This document shows, in pieces, positions 16,441 through 25,352 of a stretch of 64,000 nucleotides of DNA. The notes under the pieces were generated by a model that worked only from the letters and a program-made list of their open reading frames with translations, was not told where the DNA came from and did not search any database. This DNA comes from DATBVX01 sp963724625 (lineage in GTDB: Bacteria; Pseudomonadota; Gammaproteobacteria; Steroidobacterales; Steroidobacteraceae), in contig CAVRVO010000030.1 in NCBI GenBank assembly GCA_963724625.1, forward strand, positions 62,001-126,000, read 5' to 3'. Made by a program: the position numbers and the translations under genes. Every line of letters starts with the position of its first letter. Within the stretch, counting starts at the first letter, position 1.

Positions 16441-17691
16441 ATGAGTCCACTCGCCGCATCTTTCGCCACCCTGCTGATCCTCGCGCTCGCGTGTCGCATC
16501 TGGCTCCTCAGCCGTCAAGGCGCCAGCGCTCACGCGGCCCGTGAGCACGTGCCGGAAGCGTTTCGCGATGCCGTGCCGCCGGAAGCACATCGCAAGGCGA
16601 GCGACTACACCGTCGCCAAGACGCGACTCGCGATCGGCGAAGCGATCCTCGATGCGCTGCTGCTGGTTGCTCTGACCTGGGGCGGAGTCCTGTCCCTGCT
16701 CGACTCAACCTGGCGCGCGCAAGGCCTCACGGGGGTTCTTCTCGGGCTCGCCGTCATCGGCAGCACTGCACTGATCACCGCGTTCATCGGCTGGCCGCTC
16801 TCGCTGTATCGCGTGTTCGGCATCGAGACCCGCTTTGGGTTCAACCGGACGACCTGGCGACTCTATCTGGGCGATCTGTTGAAAAGTCTGCTGCTGACCA
16901 TCGCGCTGGGAGCGCCACTGCTGGCGCTCGTTCTGTGGCTCATGCAGAAGGCGGGCGCCAACTGGTGGCTATACGCTTGGCTGGCCTGGGCCGCATTCAG
17001 CGTGGTACTGACCTGGGCATACCCCGCGTTCATCGCACCCCTTTTCAATCGCTTTCGCGCGCTCAGCGATGTGTCACTCGCGCAGCGCATCGCAGCGCTG
17101 GTTGAGCGCTGCGGGTTTCGCAGCCGCGGCGTGTTCGTCATGGATGGCTCGCGCCGTTCGGCGCACGGGAACGCGTATTTCACCGGGTTCGGGTCCAACA
17201 AGCGCATCGTCCTGTTTGACACGCTGGTCGAGCGACTGTCGCCAGAGGAGATCGAGGCAGTCGTCGCACACGAGCTTGGTCACTTCCGCCTGCATCACAT
17301 CCGCCGGCGCATGTTGATCAGCCTGGCGCTCGGGCTCGCCGGTCTTTACGTCCTCGGCTGGCTCAGCACCCAACTGCTTTTCTTTGCAACTTTCAACATC
17401 ACCGCACCTTCCGCGCACCTGGCGCTGCTACTCTTCTTTCTGGTGCTGCCGGTGCTGACGTTCTGGCTGGCGCCCGTCGGGGCCGCGTGGTCGCGCCGCC
17501 ACGAGTTCGCCGCGGACCGATACGCTATGACTTATACGAACGGGACGCAGCTCGCATCCGCACTCGTCAAGCTCTATCGGGACAATGCGACTACACTCAC
17601 GCCCGATGCGTTGTATTCCGCGTTCTTCGATTCTCACCCACCGGCCCCGACGCGCATCGCTCATTTGCGGCGCGCCCTGGAGACTGTCTGA
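16441..17691 (+). CDS. M48 family membrane metalloprotease (Ste24/CAAX protease-like)
   Basis: 416-residue integral membrane zinc protease. Several hydrophobic helices precede the active site (first at residues 3-20, others around 60-130 and 165-200). The zinc motif HELGH begins at His277, and the third ligand is probably the Glu of HEFAADRYAM near residue 355. The overall plan resembles Ste24 rather than the short HtpX. Bacterial members are thought to act in membrane protein turnover; prenyl-protein cleavage is not expected in bacteria. rsgA follows with its start 5 bp after the stop, so the two are co-transcribed. Confidence 0.92.
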   Translation: MSPLAASFATLLILALACRIWLLSRQGASAHAAREHVPEAFRDAVPPEAHRKASDYTVAKTRLAIGEAILDALLLVALTWGGVLSLLDSTWRAQGLTGVLLGLAVIGSTALITAFIGWPLSLYRVFGIETRFGFNRTTWRLYLGDLLKSLLLTIALGAPLLALVLWLMQKAGANWWLYAWLAWAAFSVVLTWAYPAFIAPLFNRFRALSDVSLAQRIAALVERCGFRSRGVFVMDGSRRSAHGNAYFTGFGSNKRIVLFDTLVERLSPEEIEAVVAHELGHFRLHHIRRRMLISLALGLAGLYVLGWLSTQLLFFATFNITAPSAHLALLLFFLVLPVLTFWLAPVGAAWSRRHEFAADRYAMTYTNGTQLASALVKLYRDNATTLTPDALYSAFFDSHPPAPTRIAHLRRALETV

Positions 17692-17696
17692 TCGCC

Positions 17697-18680
17697 GTGC
17701 AGGGTGAACGAGACGCTGTTGCTCCGTCGGGAGACACGGAAGGAACGATTGCAACGACCGAACAGGAAACATCCGTCGGTCGCGTGATTGCAAGTCACGG
17801 CCGTCACGTCATGGTCGAGGCGTCGGACGAGCGCCGCGTCCCCTGCTCGCTCTCTGCACGGCGCTTGCAGGTCGTGTGTGGCGATGAAGTGCGCTGGCGA
17901 CTGAGCGATAGTGCCGGAACTGGCGTCGTTCTCGACCGCCTGCCGCGTCGCTCCACCCTGTCGCGCACCAATACCAAGGGTCAGAACGAGGTGGTAGTCG
18001 CGAACATCTCGCAGCTCATCGTCGTGTTCGCTCCGGAGCCGACGCCGGATTTCTTCATCGTCGATCGCTACATTGCCGCCGCGGAGCTGCACGGCCTGAA
18101 GGCCGTCGTGGTGCTCAACAAGTGCGAGCTGATCAGCGAGCCAGACGCCTGCGACGTCGAGCTTGCCACGTTTGCCCAGATTGGCTATCCGACCGCACGC
18201 TGCTCGGCCACCACTGGCGATGGCATGCCAACGCTGAGTTCGCGGCTCGAACGCGAAGTGAGTGTCCTGGTCGGCCAATCCGGGGTCGGCAAGTCGACTC
18301 TCGCGAACTCCCTCCTGCCAGGGCTCGACGCCGAGACCGCGGTGCTGTCACGCGGCACCATGGAAGGACAGCACGTGACGAGCGTGTCAACGCTGCATCA
18401 TCTGCCCAACAGCGGCGACCTGATCGACTCACCGGGCGTGCGCGATTACGCGCCAGCACTCGAGTCACTGACTGATCCGGCACACGTATTTCGCGAATTC
18501 GCGGCGCCAGCGGCGCTGTGTCGGTTCCAGGACTGTCGCCACCTGCGTGAACCCGATTGCGGCGTGCAGCGTGCGGTCGAGGCTGGGGCCATCGCCGCGC
18601 GTCGCTACGAGAGTTATCGGCGCTTGCTGCGATTGCACGCCAGGATGCGCGAAGCGCGGCCGCGCAACACCGGCAGGTAG
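17697..18680 (+). CDS. rsgA: Ribosome small subunit-dependent GTPase A
   Basis: Late 30S assembly GTPase. The GTG at 17697, 5 bp after the protease stop, gives 327 residues. The N-terminal OB fold (GRVIASHGRHVMVEA) is followed by a circularly permuted GTPase with the motifs in the order G4 (LNKCEL), G1 (GQSGVGKSTL), switch I (GTMEGQHVT) and G3 (DSPGVR). A C-terminal zinc site (CRFQDCRHLREPDC) follows. The permuted order is diagnostic. The N-terminal 20 residues are poorly conserved, so the exact start is uncertain. Confidence 0.93.
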   Translation: MQGERDAVAPSGDTEGTIATTEQETSVGRVIASHGRHVMVEASDERRVPCSLSARRLQVVCGDEVRWRLSDSAGTGVVLDRLPRRSTLSRTNTKGQNEVVVANISQLIVVFAPEPTPDFFIVDRYIAAAELHGLKAVVVLNKCELISEPDACDVELATFAQIGYPTARCSATTGDGMPTLSSRLEREVSVLVGQSGVGKSTLANSLLPGLDAETAVLSRGTMEGQHVTSVSTLHHLPNSGDLIDSPGVRDYAPALESLTDPAHVFREFAAPAALCRFQDCRHLREPDCGVQRAVEAGAIAARRYESYRRLLRLHARMREARPRNTGR

Positions 18681-18695
18681 AATCAGGACTGGCGT

Positions 18696-19295
18696 TCAGC
18701 CCATGGCTTGACGGCCCGCGAGCGCGTGCGCCAGCGTGCCGCCATCCACGTACTCGAGCTCCCCACCGACCGGAACGCCGTGCGCAATGCGCGTGGCGCG
18801 CACTCCGCGACGCGCGGCAATCTCGCCAATCACATGCGCTGTGGCATCGCCCTCGACGGTTGGGTTGGTGGCGAGGATGATCTCCGCGACGCTACCTTCC
18901 GCCAATCGCGCCTCGAGCTGTGCGAGACCGAGTTGTTCCGGTCCAATACCATCCAACGGCGACAGGTGCCCCATCAGCACGAAATACTGGCCGCGATAAC
19001 TTCCTGACTGTTCAACGGCGATGACATCCGCCGGCGATTCGACGACGCACAGCAGCGCCTGGTCCCGCTGCACCGACACACAGAGCGGACACAATGCCTC
19101 CTCGGTCAGCATGCGACAGCGCTGACAGTGACCGACCCGTGCCAGCACGTCTGCCAGGGCAGCGGCGATTTCGCGGCCACCATCTCGATCGCGCTCCAGG
19201 AGGTGAAAAGCCATGCGCTGCGCGGTCTTCGGACCGACGCCGGGGAGGATGCGTAACGCTTCGATCAGCCGCGCCAGGGCGGGTGAGTACTTCAT
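18696..19295 (-). CDS. recR: Recombination mediator protein RecR
   Basis: 199-residue partner of RecF/RecO that helps load RecA on gapped DNA. It shows an N-terminal helix-hairpin-helix (LPGVGPKTAQRMAFHLL), a zinc finger (CQRCRMLTEEALCPLC), a Toprim domain (LLCVVESPADVIAVE) and a C-terminal Walker B-like region (ILATNPTVEGDATA). The start touches the stop of ybaB, and dnaX lies just upstream, the standard dnaX-ybaB-recR order. Confidence 0.97.
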   Translation of the reverse strand: MKYSPALARLIEALRILPGVGPKTAQRMAFHLLERDRDGGREIAAALADVLARVGHCQRCRMLTEEALCPLCVSVQRDQALLCVVESPADVIAVEQSGSYRGQYFVLMGHLSPLDGIGPEQLGLAQLEARLAEGSVAEIILATNPTVEGDATAHVIGEIAARRGVRATRIAHGVPVGGELEYVDGGTLAHALAGRQAMG

Positions 19296-19618
19296 CAGAG
19301 GGGAAGCTTGAATCCAGGCGGGAGTGCCATACCCGACATGAGGCCTGAGTATTTCTCCTGCACGCGCGCTTCCACCTTGCGCACCGCGTCGTTCACGGCT
19401 GCCGCAATCAGGTCTTCGAGCATTTCCTTGTCGTCACCGAGCGTGGACGCATCGATCTGCACCGCGCGGACCTCGTGCCGGCCATTCATCGTCACGCGCA
19501 CCATGCCACCGCCCGATTCACCCTGTACTTCGAGTTGGCCCAGCTCGGCCTGCGCCTTTTGCATGCTGGCCTGCATCTGCTGAGCCTGCTTCATCAGGTT
19601 TCCGAGTCCTGGCTTCAT
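19295..19618 (-). CDS. ybaB: YbaB/EbfC nucleoid-associated protein
   Basis: 107-residue DNA-binding protein that forms homodimers and coats the nucleoid. The Met- and Gln-rich N-terminal helix (NLMKQAQQMQASMQKAQAEL), the VRVTMNGRHEVRAVQID strand pair and the NDAVRKVEARVQEKY helix are typical. It lies 20 bp after dnaX and abuts recR, so the three genes form one transcript. Confidence 0.96.
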   Translation of the reverse strand: MKPGLGNLMKQAQQMQASMQKAQAELGQLEVQGESGGGMVRVTMNGRHEVRAVQIDASTLGDDKEMLEDLIAAAVNDAVRKVEARVQEKYSGLMSGMALPPGFKLPL

Positions 19619-19638
19619 GGTTCTCCTCTCCCTGCACC

Positions 19639-21201
19639 TCAGTTGAGCGGCTTCACGGAGTCCGCGATGAGCGTCGCGCCCAATCTCTCCTTGAGCGCTC
19701 GGACTGTGGGATCGTTCTCCAGTTCGACTCGTGCTGCCTGCAGTCGTTCCTCGGCCGCCTGCGCCAGCTCGCGCGCCGGCGTTTGCGTCGCTTCTTCTGC
19801 CAGCTCGATCTGCAGCTGCACCTCAGTCCCCAGCACGCGACTCAGCGCGCGCGAGAGAGTTTCTTCCGTTTGATTGGTGCGAAAGTGCGTGCCCCGTGGA
19901 TCCAGCAACAGTCGTAGCCGGCCCTCGTCGCGGGCAAGCAGCGTGCAGTTGATGGCGAGCTGGCGCGCTGCTCCTTGCGTATCCAGCGCCGCAATCATGG
20001 CGCGCCACGGATCACCGCTTGGGGTACCGCTCGAGGTCGATACGTCGGCGCTCTTGGTTGCAGCCGCAGGCTCGGTCGATATTGCACGCCGCACACGTAC
20101 TGGGGAATCCGTGGCTTCTGCCGGACGGAACGCCAACATGCGCAACAGCACCATCTCGAAGCCACTGCGCTGATCGGGCCCAAGGTCCAGATCACGGCGA
20201 CCAACGATCGCAAGCTGGTAATAGAGCTGCAGGTCTTCGGCCGGAATCGCGGCGGCGAGCGCATCGAGCGTCTGTGCTGCAAACGATTCACCGGCCTCGT
20301 AGCCAGGAACTGCCTGACGGAGCGCCACTTTCTGAATCAGCGTGGCGAGCTCATCGAGTGCAGCAGCATAGTCCGGCGCGTATTCATCCAGCGCCGCCAC
20401 CGCTTTCATCAGTCCGGCGGCGTCGGCTGCCGCGATCTGCTCCAGGAAACGCACCGTGTGTGCCCGGTCGACCGTGCCGAGCATGGCGCGGGCATTCTGC
20501 TCCGTGAGCTTGCCACCACCGAAGGCGATGAGCTGGTCGAGCAGGCTCAGCGCATCGCGCAGGCTCCCATCGGCGGCACGCGCCAGCAGCTCGGTGGTCG
20601 CGGATTCGGCTTCCAGCCCTTCCGCCGTGATGATCTGCTTGAGTCGCGACCCAATCAGAGTCACCGGCAAGCGCTTGAGATTGAACTGCAGACAGCGCGA
20701 CAGGACCGTCACCGGGAGCTTCTGTGGGTCGGTGGTTGCCAACAGAAACTTCACGTGCGGTGGTGGTTCCTCGAGAGTCTTCAGGAGCGCATTGAAGGAG
20801 TGAGTCGACAACATGTGCACCTCGTCGATGAGGTACACCTTGAAGCGGCCGCGCGCCGGCGCGTATTGGACGTTGTCGAGCAACTCGCGCGTATCGTCGA
20901 CCTTGGTTCTCGAAGCCGCGTCGACTTCGAGTAAATCGACAAAGCGACCTTCGTCAATTTCCCGGCAGGCGGCGCAGCCTCCGTCCGGTCTTGAGGAAAC
21001 CCCGGCTTCGCAGTTCAGGCACTTGGCGAGAATGCGCGCGAGCGTAGTCTTGCCGACACCGCGCGTGCCAGTGAACAGGAATGCGTGATGCACACGCCCG
21101 CTGTCGAGCGCGTTGCTGAGCGCACGCACGACGTGCTCCTGGCCGACGATTTCGCTGAAATCACGTGGGCGCCACTTGCGCGCGAGAACCAGATAGCTCA
21201 T
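19639..21201 (-). CDS. dnaX: DNA polymerase III subunit gamma/tau
   Basis: Clamp-loader ATPase. The ATG at 21201 gives the canonical MSYLVLARKWRPRDFSEIVGQ start, 520 residues in all; an in-frame GTG two codons upstream is less likely. Visible are Walker A (GTRGVGKTTLARI), a zinc module (CLNCEAG with GGCAACREI), Walker B-like DEVH and the sensor ATTDPQKLP. The C-terminal extension from about residue 370 is Ala- and Thr-rich, then ends in a tau-like domain. I saw no A-rich slippery heptamer for programmed frameshifting, so a separate short gamma form is not evident. The SRP RNA gene lies just upstream. Confidence 0.96.
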   Translation of the reverse strand: MSYLVLARKWRPRDFSEIVGQEHVVRALSNALDSGRVHHAFLFTGTRGVGKTTLARILAKCLNCEAGVSSRPDGGCAACREIDEGRFVDLLEVDAASRTKVDDTRELLDNVQYAPARGRFKVYLIDEVHMLSTHSFNALLKTLEEPPPHVKFLLATTDPQKLPVTVLSRCLQFNLKRLPVTLIGSRLKQIITAEGLEAESATTELLARAADGSLRDALSLLDQLIAFGGGKLTEQNARAMLGTVDRAHTVRFLEQIAAADAAGLMKAVAALDEYAPDYAAALDELATLIQKVALRQAVPGYEAGESFAAQTLDALAAAIPAEDLQLYYQLAIVGRRDLDLGPDQRSGFEMVLLRMLAFRPAEATDSPVRVRRAISTEPAAATKSADVSTSSGTPSGDPWRAMIAALDTQGAARQLAINCTLLARDEGRLRLLLDPRGTHFRTNQTEETLSRALSRVLGTEVQLQIELAEEATQTPARELAQAAEERLQAARVELENDPTVRALKERLGATLIADSVKPLN

Positions 21202-21220
21202 GGGCACACTCTAATCGGAG

Positions 21221-21338
<118 letters not shown>

Positions 21339-21350
21339 GGAAGTCTCGAG

Positions 21351-21440
21351 TGGCGGAGAGAGTGGGATTCGAACCCACGAAACCGTTGCCGGTTTACTGG
21401 AATTCCAGTCCAGCGCCTTCGACCGCTCGGCCATCTCTCC
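21351..21440 (-). tRNA. tRNA-Ser (GGA)
   Basis: A 90-nt class II tRNA. The acceptor stem GGAGAGA pairs with TCTCTCC, followed by G and an encoded CCA. The anticodon stem CTGGA/TCCAG holds the loop CTGGAAT with anticodon GGA (plus-strand 21404-21406). The long variable arm and the T arm GTGGGTTCGAATCCCAC are clear. It reads UCC and UCU serine codons. The SRP RNA gene lies downstream on the same strand. Confidence 0.97.
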
Positions 21441-21489
21441 GCACGAATTGAGGGCGCGCAGGGTACCGAAGGCGCACCCGGCACGCAAT

Positions 21490-21801
21490 TCAAGGGTTGG
21501 GTTGCGGAGGTTGAGGACGATCGCCCTTCGGAAAATCGCCGCGCTGGCGCTCCGGGAAATACGAAGGCGGATCGTCGAGACACCCCTCGGCACCGGTCCG
21601 CGGCCGGTCCGGTGTACTGAGCTCCGGCACCTTGAGCCCCGCCCGTGTATCGGGCGCCTCGAGTCCAACCGGGGTCTGCAGCGGCGGAATGCTGTCGGCA
21701 TTGCCGTAAGCGGGCGGTGCATTGCAGGAAAGGGACTTGCAGCCGGTGATGCCAGCCAGGCAGAGCACCACCATCGCCACCAATCGAAAGACTCGACTCA
21801 T
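21490..21801 (-). CDS. Short proline-rich lipoprotein at the bamC position
   Basis: 103-residue protein. The ATG at 21801 follows a GAGG site inside the end of dapA; a TTG further upstream is less likely. A signal peptide (MSRVFRLVAMVVLCLAGITG) ends at Cys21, a good lipobox. The rest is rich in Pro, Asp and Gly, probably unstructured, and ends PQPPQPNP. In E. coli and many relatives the gene after dapA is bamC, whose N-terminal tail is also unstructured and binds BamD, but BamC also has two helix-grip domains. None is present here. It may be a reduced BamC-like protein or an unrelated lipoprotein; position is the main argument. Confidence 0.65.
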   Translation of the reverse strand: MSRVFRLVAMVVLCLAGITGCKSLSCNAPPAYGNADSIPPLQTPVGLEAPDTRAGLKVPELSTPDRPRTGAEGCLDDPPSYFPERQRGDFPKGDRPQPPQPNP

Positions 21802-21809
21802 TGAGAACC

Positions 21810-22688
21810 TCAATTCATTACGCCCGCGACACGCAGGCCATCGCGCACCTGCTCATGGAATCGCGGCGCCAGCTGTGTGAGCGGCAACCGGATTCCTTCA
21901 GCAATCAGACCCATCTCCTGCAACGCCCATTTGACCGGAATCGGATTCGATTCGACGAACAGGGCGGCGTGAAGTTTCCCGAGCTTGCGATCCAGCTCAT
22001 GCACCCGCACCTCTTGTCGCTCCCTCGAAGCGACACACAGCTCGTGCATCAGCCGCGGCGCCACATTGGCTGTCACGGAAATGACGCCCCGCGCTCCGAT
22101 ATCCATCAGTTCGTGGGCCGTCGCGTCGTCACCGCTGATCAGATCGAATTGTGCGGGCACCGCAGCGAGGATCTCGCGACCACGCTCCACGCTGCAGGTC
22201 GCTTCCTTGATTGCCACGATATGCGGCTCACGCGCCAGCCTAGCAACCGTGGGCGCCAGCAGGTCGACACCGGTCCGGGACGGCACATTGTAGAGAATTA
22301 CTGCTGTGCCGGCTGCAGCGGCCACCGCGCGAAAGTGCTCGAACAGGCCTTCCTGGGTCGGCTTGTTGTAATACGGAGTGACGACCAACAGCGCATCTGC
22401 GCCGGCGGCGACCAGTTCCCGGGCGCGCTGCACAGTTCGCGCTGTTGAGTTGGTGCCGGCGCCGGCGATCACCGGCATGCGCCCCCGCAGGACGCGCACG
22501 GCCCGCCGCACCAGTTCGTCCAGTTCTCCTGATTCGAGCGTCGGCGACTCGCCGGTCGTTCCACCGATCACGATCGCATCGGTGCCATGCTCGGCATGAA
22601 AGTTGAGCAACCGCTCCCAGGCGGGAAAATCGATTTCACCACTTGCCGTCATCGGAGTGACGACCGCGACCATGCTGCCGCCGAACAT
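21810..22688 (-). CDS. dapA: 4-hydroxy-tetrahydrodipicolinate synthase
   Basis: First committed enzyme of the lysine/diaminopimelate branch, condensing pyruvate with aspartate semialdehyde. The ATG at 22688 gives 292 residues beginning MFGGSMVAVVTPMTASGEID, the usual start. The active site is clear: GGTTGESPTL, the Tyr in VVTPYYNKPTQEG and the Schiff-base Lys in VAIKEATCSVERG. It is divergent from gcvR (151 bp), the same order as in E. coli, and is followed by a lipoprotein gene whose ribosome site overlaps its end. Confidence 0.97.
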   Translation of the reverse strand: MFGGSMVAVVTPMTASGEIDFPAWERLLNFHAEHGTDAIVIGGTTGESPTLESGELDELVRRAVRVLRGRMPVIAGAGTNSTARTVQRARELVAAGADALLVVTPYYNKPTQEGLFEHFRAVAAAAGTAVILYNVPSRTGVDLLAPTVARLAREPHIVAIKEATCSVERGREILAAVPAQFDLISGDDATAHELMDIGARGVISVTANVAPRLMHELCVASRERQEVRVHELDRKLGKLHAALFVESNPIPVKWALQEMGLIAEGIRLPLTQLAPRFHEQVRDGLRVAGVMN

Positions 22689-22839
22689 CTGGGCCCCGGG
22701 GAGTGTCTGCTGCGGAGGATCGCGGATGTTACGTGTCGCGGGCGCAATGAGGCAAGCCACTGATGGGGCTCGTTCCACCATCTGCTCAATACCGGTACAC
22801 TGCCGCTCGAACAGTGGCGACGAGGCCGCACACGACCAG

Positions 22840-23370
22840 ATGAATCAGTACCTGGCGATCTCGGCGATCGGTAGCGATCGAACGGGAATGGTTCACGACC
22901 TCACGCGCGTCGTGACCGACTGCGGCGGCAGCATCAGCGAGAGCCGCATGACGGCGCTGGGTTCCGAATTTGCAATGCTGCTGCTTGTATCCGGCAACTG
23001 GGCAGCCTTGGCGCGCCTCGAAACCGACCTGCGCAAGCTTGCTGACTCCAGCGGGCTCAGCATCCAGCTACGGCGAACTGAACAACGCACCGCGCGCAGC
23101 GACATGCTGCCTTACTCGGTCGACGTCGTATGCCTGGACCAGAGCGGGATCGTTTCCAGCCTGTCCGGGTTTTTTTCCTCGCGTGGCATCGACATCGCGG
23201 AGCTTTCCACGCGCAGTTATGCCGCTGCGCATACGGGCGCGCCGATGTTCTCGGTGCAGATGATCGTGAACGTGCCGAGCCGCATACACCTCTCGACTCT
23301 GCGCGAGGAGTTCCTGGAATTCTGTGACCATCTCAATCTCGATGCGATTCTCGAACCGGTGAAACTGTAA
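22840..23370 (+). CDS. gcvR: ACT-domain regulator, GcvR-like
   Basis: 176-residue protein with two tandem ACT domains: residues 4-75 (AISAIGSDRTGMVHDLTRVV) and about 93-172 (VVCLDQSGIVSSLSGFFSSRG). This is the layout of GcvR, which in E. coli binds GcvA and, depending on glycine, represses the glycine cleavage operon. The ATG at 22840 is chosen because it starts the first ACT strand; upstream in-frame sequence is non-conserved. The order dapA, gcvR, bcp is conserved with E. coli. No gcvA is in this window, so the partner is not shown. Confidence 0.85.
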   Translation: MNQYLAISAIGSDRTGMVHDLTRVVTDCGGSISESRMTALGSEFAMLLLVSGNWAALARLETDLRKLADSSGLSIQLRRTEQRTARSDMLPYSVDVVCLDQSGIVSSLSGFFSSRGIDIAELSTRSYAAAHTGAPMFSVQMIVNVPSRIHLSTLREEFLEFCDHLNLDAILEPVKL

Positions 23371-23390
23371 CCGGAAGGATTGACGCTCAA

Positions 23391-23858
23391 GTGAGCAAGG
23401 CTGAAGTCGGGCGCAAGACGCCCAAGTTCTCGTTGCCCTCGACGGCCGGCGACAGGTTTTCGTTAGCGGACGCGCGCGGTAGCAACCTGGTGATCTACTT
23501 CTATCCCCGCGATGACACCAGCGGCTGCACACGCGAAGCGCAGGATTTTCGCGAACTGCACGGCGCGTTCCGCAAGGCCAACACGGTCATTCTCGGGGTT
23601 TCGCCCGACAGTATCGAGTCGCACCACAAATTCAAAACCAAGTTCAAGCTGCCGTTTGCCCTCCTGAGCGACGAGGATCGCAAGACCTGCGAGCTCTTCG
23701 AGGTGATCCGCGAAAAGAGCATGTACGGCCGCAAGTTCATGGGTGTCGAGCGCAGCACCTTCCTCATAGATGCCGAAGGCCAGCTGCGCCGCGAATGGCG
23801 CAAGGTCAAAGTCGACGGGCACGCCGCAGAAGTGCTCGAGGCAGCCAAGTCACTGTGA
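23391..23858 (+). CDS. bcp: Thiol peroxidase Bcp (peroxiredoxin Q family)
   Basis: 155-residue peroxiredoxin that reduces peroxides with thioredoxin as donor. The peroxidatic Cys lies in FYPRDDTSGCTREAQDFREL, which matches the family apart from Ser where Pro is usual (TPGCT). The second Cys expected five residues later in many members is absent here; a Cys near residue 102 (RKTCELFEV) could serve instead. GTG start 20 bp after gcvR. Its stop overlaps the GTG of the PhoH-like gene (GTGA), so these genes are co-translated. Confidence 0.94.
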   Translation: MSKAEVGRKTPKFSLPSTAGDRFSLADARGSNLVIYFYPRDDTSGCTREAQDFRELHGAFRKANTVILGVSPDSIESHHKFKTKFKLPFALLSDEDRKTCELFEVIREKSMYGRKFMGVERSTFLIDAEGQLRREWRKVKVDGHAAEVLEAAKSL

Positions 23859-25270
23859 AGAACTCCCCCAGGCCACAGCGCCGCATTTTTGTTCTCGACA
23901 CCAACGTACTGATGCACGACCCGGCAGCGATCTTTCGCTTCGAGGAGCACGACATCTATATACCGATGATCGTTCTCGAGGAGCTCGATGCCGGCAAGAA
24001 GGGCCTGTCCGAATCGGCGCGTAACGTGCGCCAGGTGAGCCGCTTCCTCGATGAGCTGATGCACAACGCGACCAAGGAACAGATCGACCATGGGCTGGAA
24101 CTGCCGCCGTCGAAGTCCGGCAATCACGGCAAGAAACCGAGCACCGGTCACCTGTTCTTCCAGACTCGCCAGCTCGCTTCGGGTCTGCCCGACAATCTGC
24201 CGGGGCATGGCGCGGACAATCACATACTCGCGAACACTCTCGCCCTGCAGGGGGAATTTCCCGAGGCGCGCATCACGCTGGTGTCCAAGGACATCAACTT
24301 GCGCATCAAGGCCTCGATCATCGGCGTGCACGCCGAGGACTACTACAGCGACAAGACCATCGAAGATGCCGACCTGTTGTTTTCCGGCATGCAGTCGTTG
24401 CCGGAGAATTTCTGGGAACAGCTCGGGCGCGACATCGAATCCTGGCAGGAGAGCGGCCGCACCTTCTACCGGGTGCGAGGCGCCGCGGTGAAGGACTGGC
24501 AGTTCAACCAGTTCGTCTACGAGACCTCAGAAAACGGCATCGAGGCGCTGGTACGGGATACTGACGGGGAGGTCGCGGTTCTGGAATTGACCCGCGATTT
24601 TCGCAGCGACAAGAACAACGTCTGGGGCATCACGGCGCGCAACCGGGAGCAGAACTTCGCGCTGAACCTGCTGATGGATCCGCAGCTGGACTTCATTACC
24701 GTCCTGGGTCCGGCGGGAACGGGCAAGACTCTGCTGACGCTCGCTGCCGGCCTCATGCAGACGCTCGAGACCAACCGCTATACCGAGATCATCATGTCGC
24801 GCGTGACGATTCCGCTCGGCGAAGACATCGGCTTTCTGCCCGGCACGGAAGAGGAAAAGATGGAGCCGTGGATGGGTGCGCTGATGGACAACCTCGAGGT
24901 GTTGACGCAGAGCCAGGAAGGCGGCAACTGGGGACGCGCGGCGACGAATGATCTGCTGCGCAAGCGGATCAAGATCCGCACCATCAACTTCATGCGCGGC
25001 CGCACTTTCCTGAACCGCTTCATCATCATCGACGAGGCGCAGAACCTGACGCCCAAACAGATGAAGGCGCTGGTAACGCGCGCCGGACCAGGGACGAAGC
25101 TCGTGTGCCTGGGGAACATCGCCCAGATCGACACGCCCTACCTGACCGAGACCACCTCGGGTCTGACGTTCGTGGTCAATCGTTTCCACGGCTGGAAGCA
25201 CTCCGGCCACGTCACGCTGATGCGCGGGGAGCGTTCACGACTCGCGGACTACGCATCGGATATCCTGTAG
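23855..25270 (+). CDS. PIN-PhoH fusion protein (PhoH2-like ATPase/ribonuclease)
   Basis: 471-residue cytoplasmic protein. The N-terminal PIN domain starts RIFVLDTNVLMHDP with the first acidic residue and continues with further acidic positions (LEELDAG, DNHILAN). The C-terminal PhoH domain has Walker A in GPAGTGKTLLTLAAG and Walker B in IIIDEAQNLTPKQMKALVTR. Related PIN-PhoH proteins unwind and cleave RNA in vitro; the in vivo role is unclear. The GTG start overlaps the bcp stop by 4 bp, which fixes it. It is the YlaK-like architecture, not the shorter PhoH next to ybeY. Confidence 0.92.
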   Translation: MKNSPRPQRRIFVLDTNVLMHDPAAIFRFEEHDIYIPMIVLEELDAGKKGLSESARNVRQVSRFLDELMHNATKEQIDHGLELPPSKSGNHGKKPSTGHLFFQTRQLASGLPDNLPGHGADNHILANTLALQGEFPEARITLVSKDINLRIKASIIGVHAEDYYSDKTIEDADLLFSGMQSLPENFWEQLGRDIESWQESGRTFYRVRGAAVKDWQFNQFVYETSENGIEALVRDTDGEVAVLELTRDFRSDKNNVWGITARNREQNFALNLLMDPQLDFITVLGPAGTGKTLLTLAAGLMQTLETNRYTEIIMSRVTIPLGEDIGFLPGTEEEKMEPWMGALMDNLEVLTQSQEGGNWGRAATNDLLRKRIKIRTINFMRGRTFLNRFIIIDEAQNLTPKQMKALVTRAGPGTKLVCLGNIAQIDTPYLTETTSGLTFVVNRFHGWKHSGHVTLMRGERSRLADYASDIL

Positions 25271-25352
25271 CCCACCAGGTCACGGCCAAGGGGTCTGAAC
25301 GCGTCGGCCGAGCCGCGGTCCAATGGGCGACTTCCCGGAAATACAAGCTCTT

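Noticed and set aside
19975..20934. 319-codon plus-strand frame opposite dnaX
   Set aside because: Shadow of dnaX; no recognisable domain.
19639..21201. dnaX programmed frameshift giving a short gamma subunit
   Set aside because: No run of A or A-AAA-AAG-like heptamer is present in the expected region.
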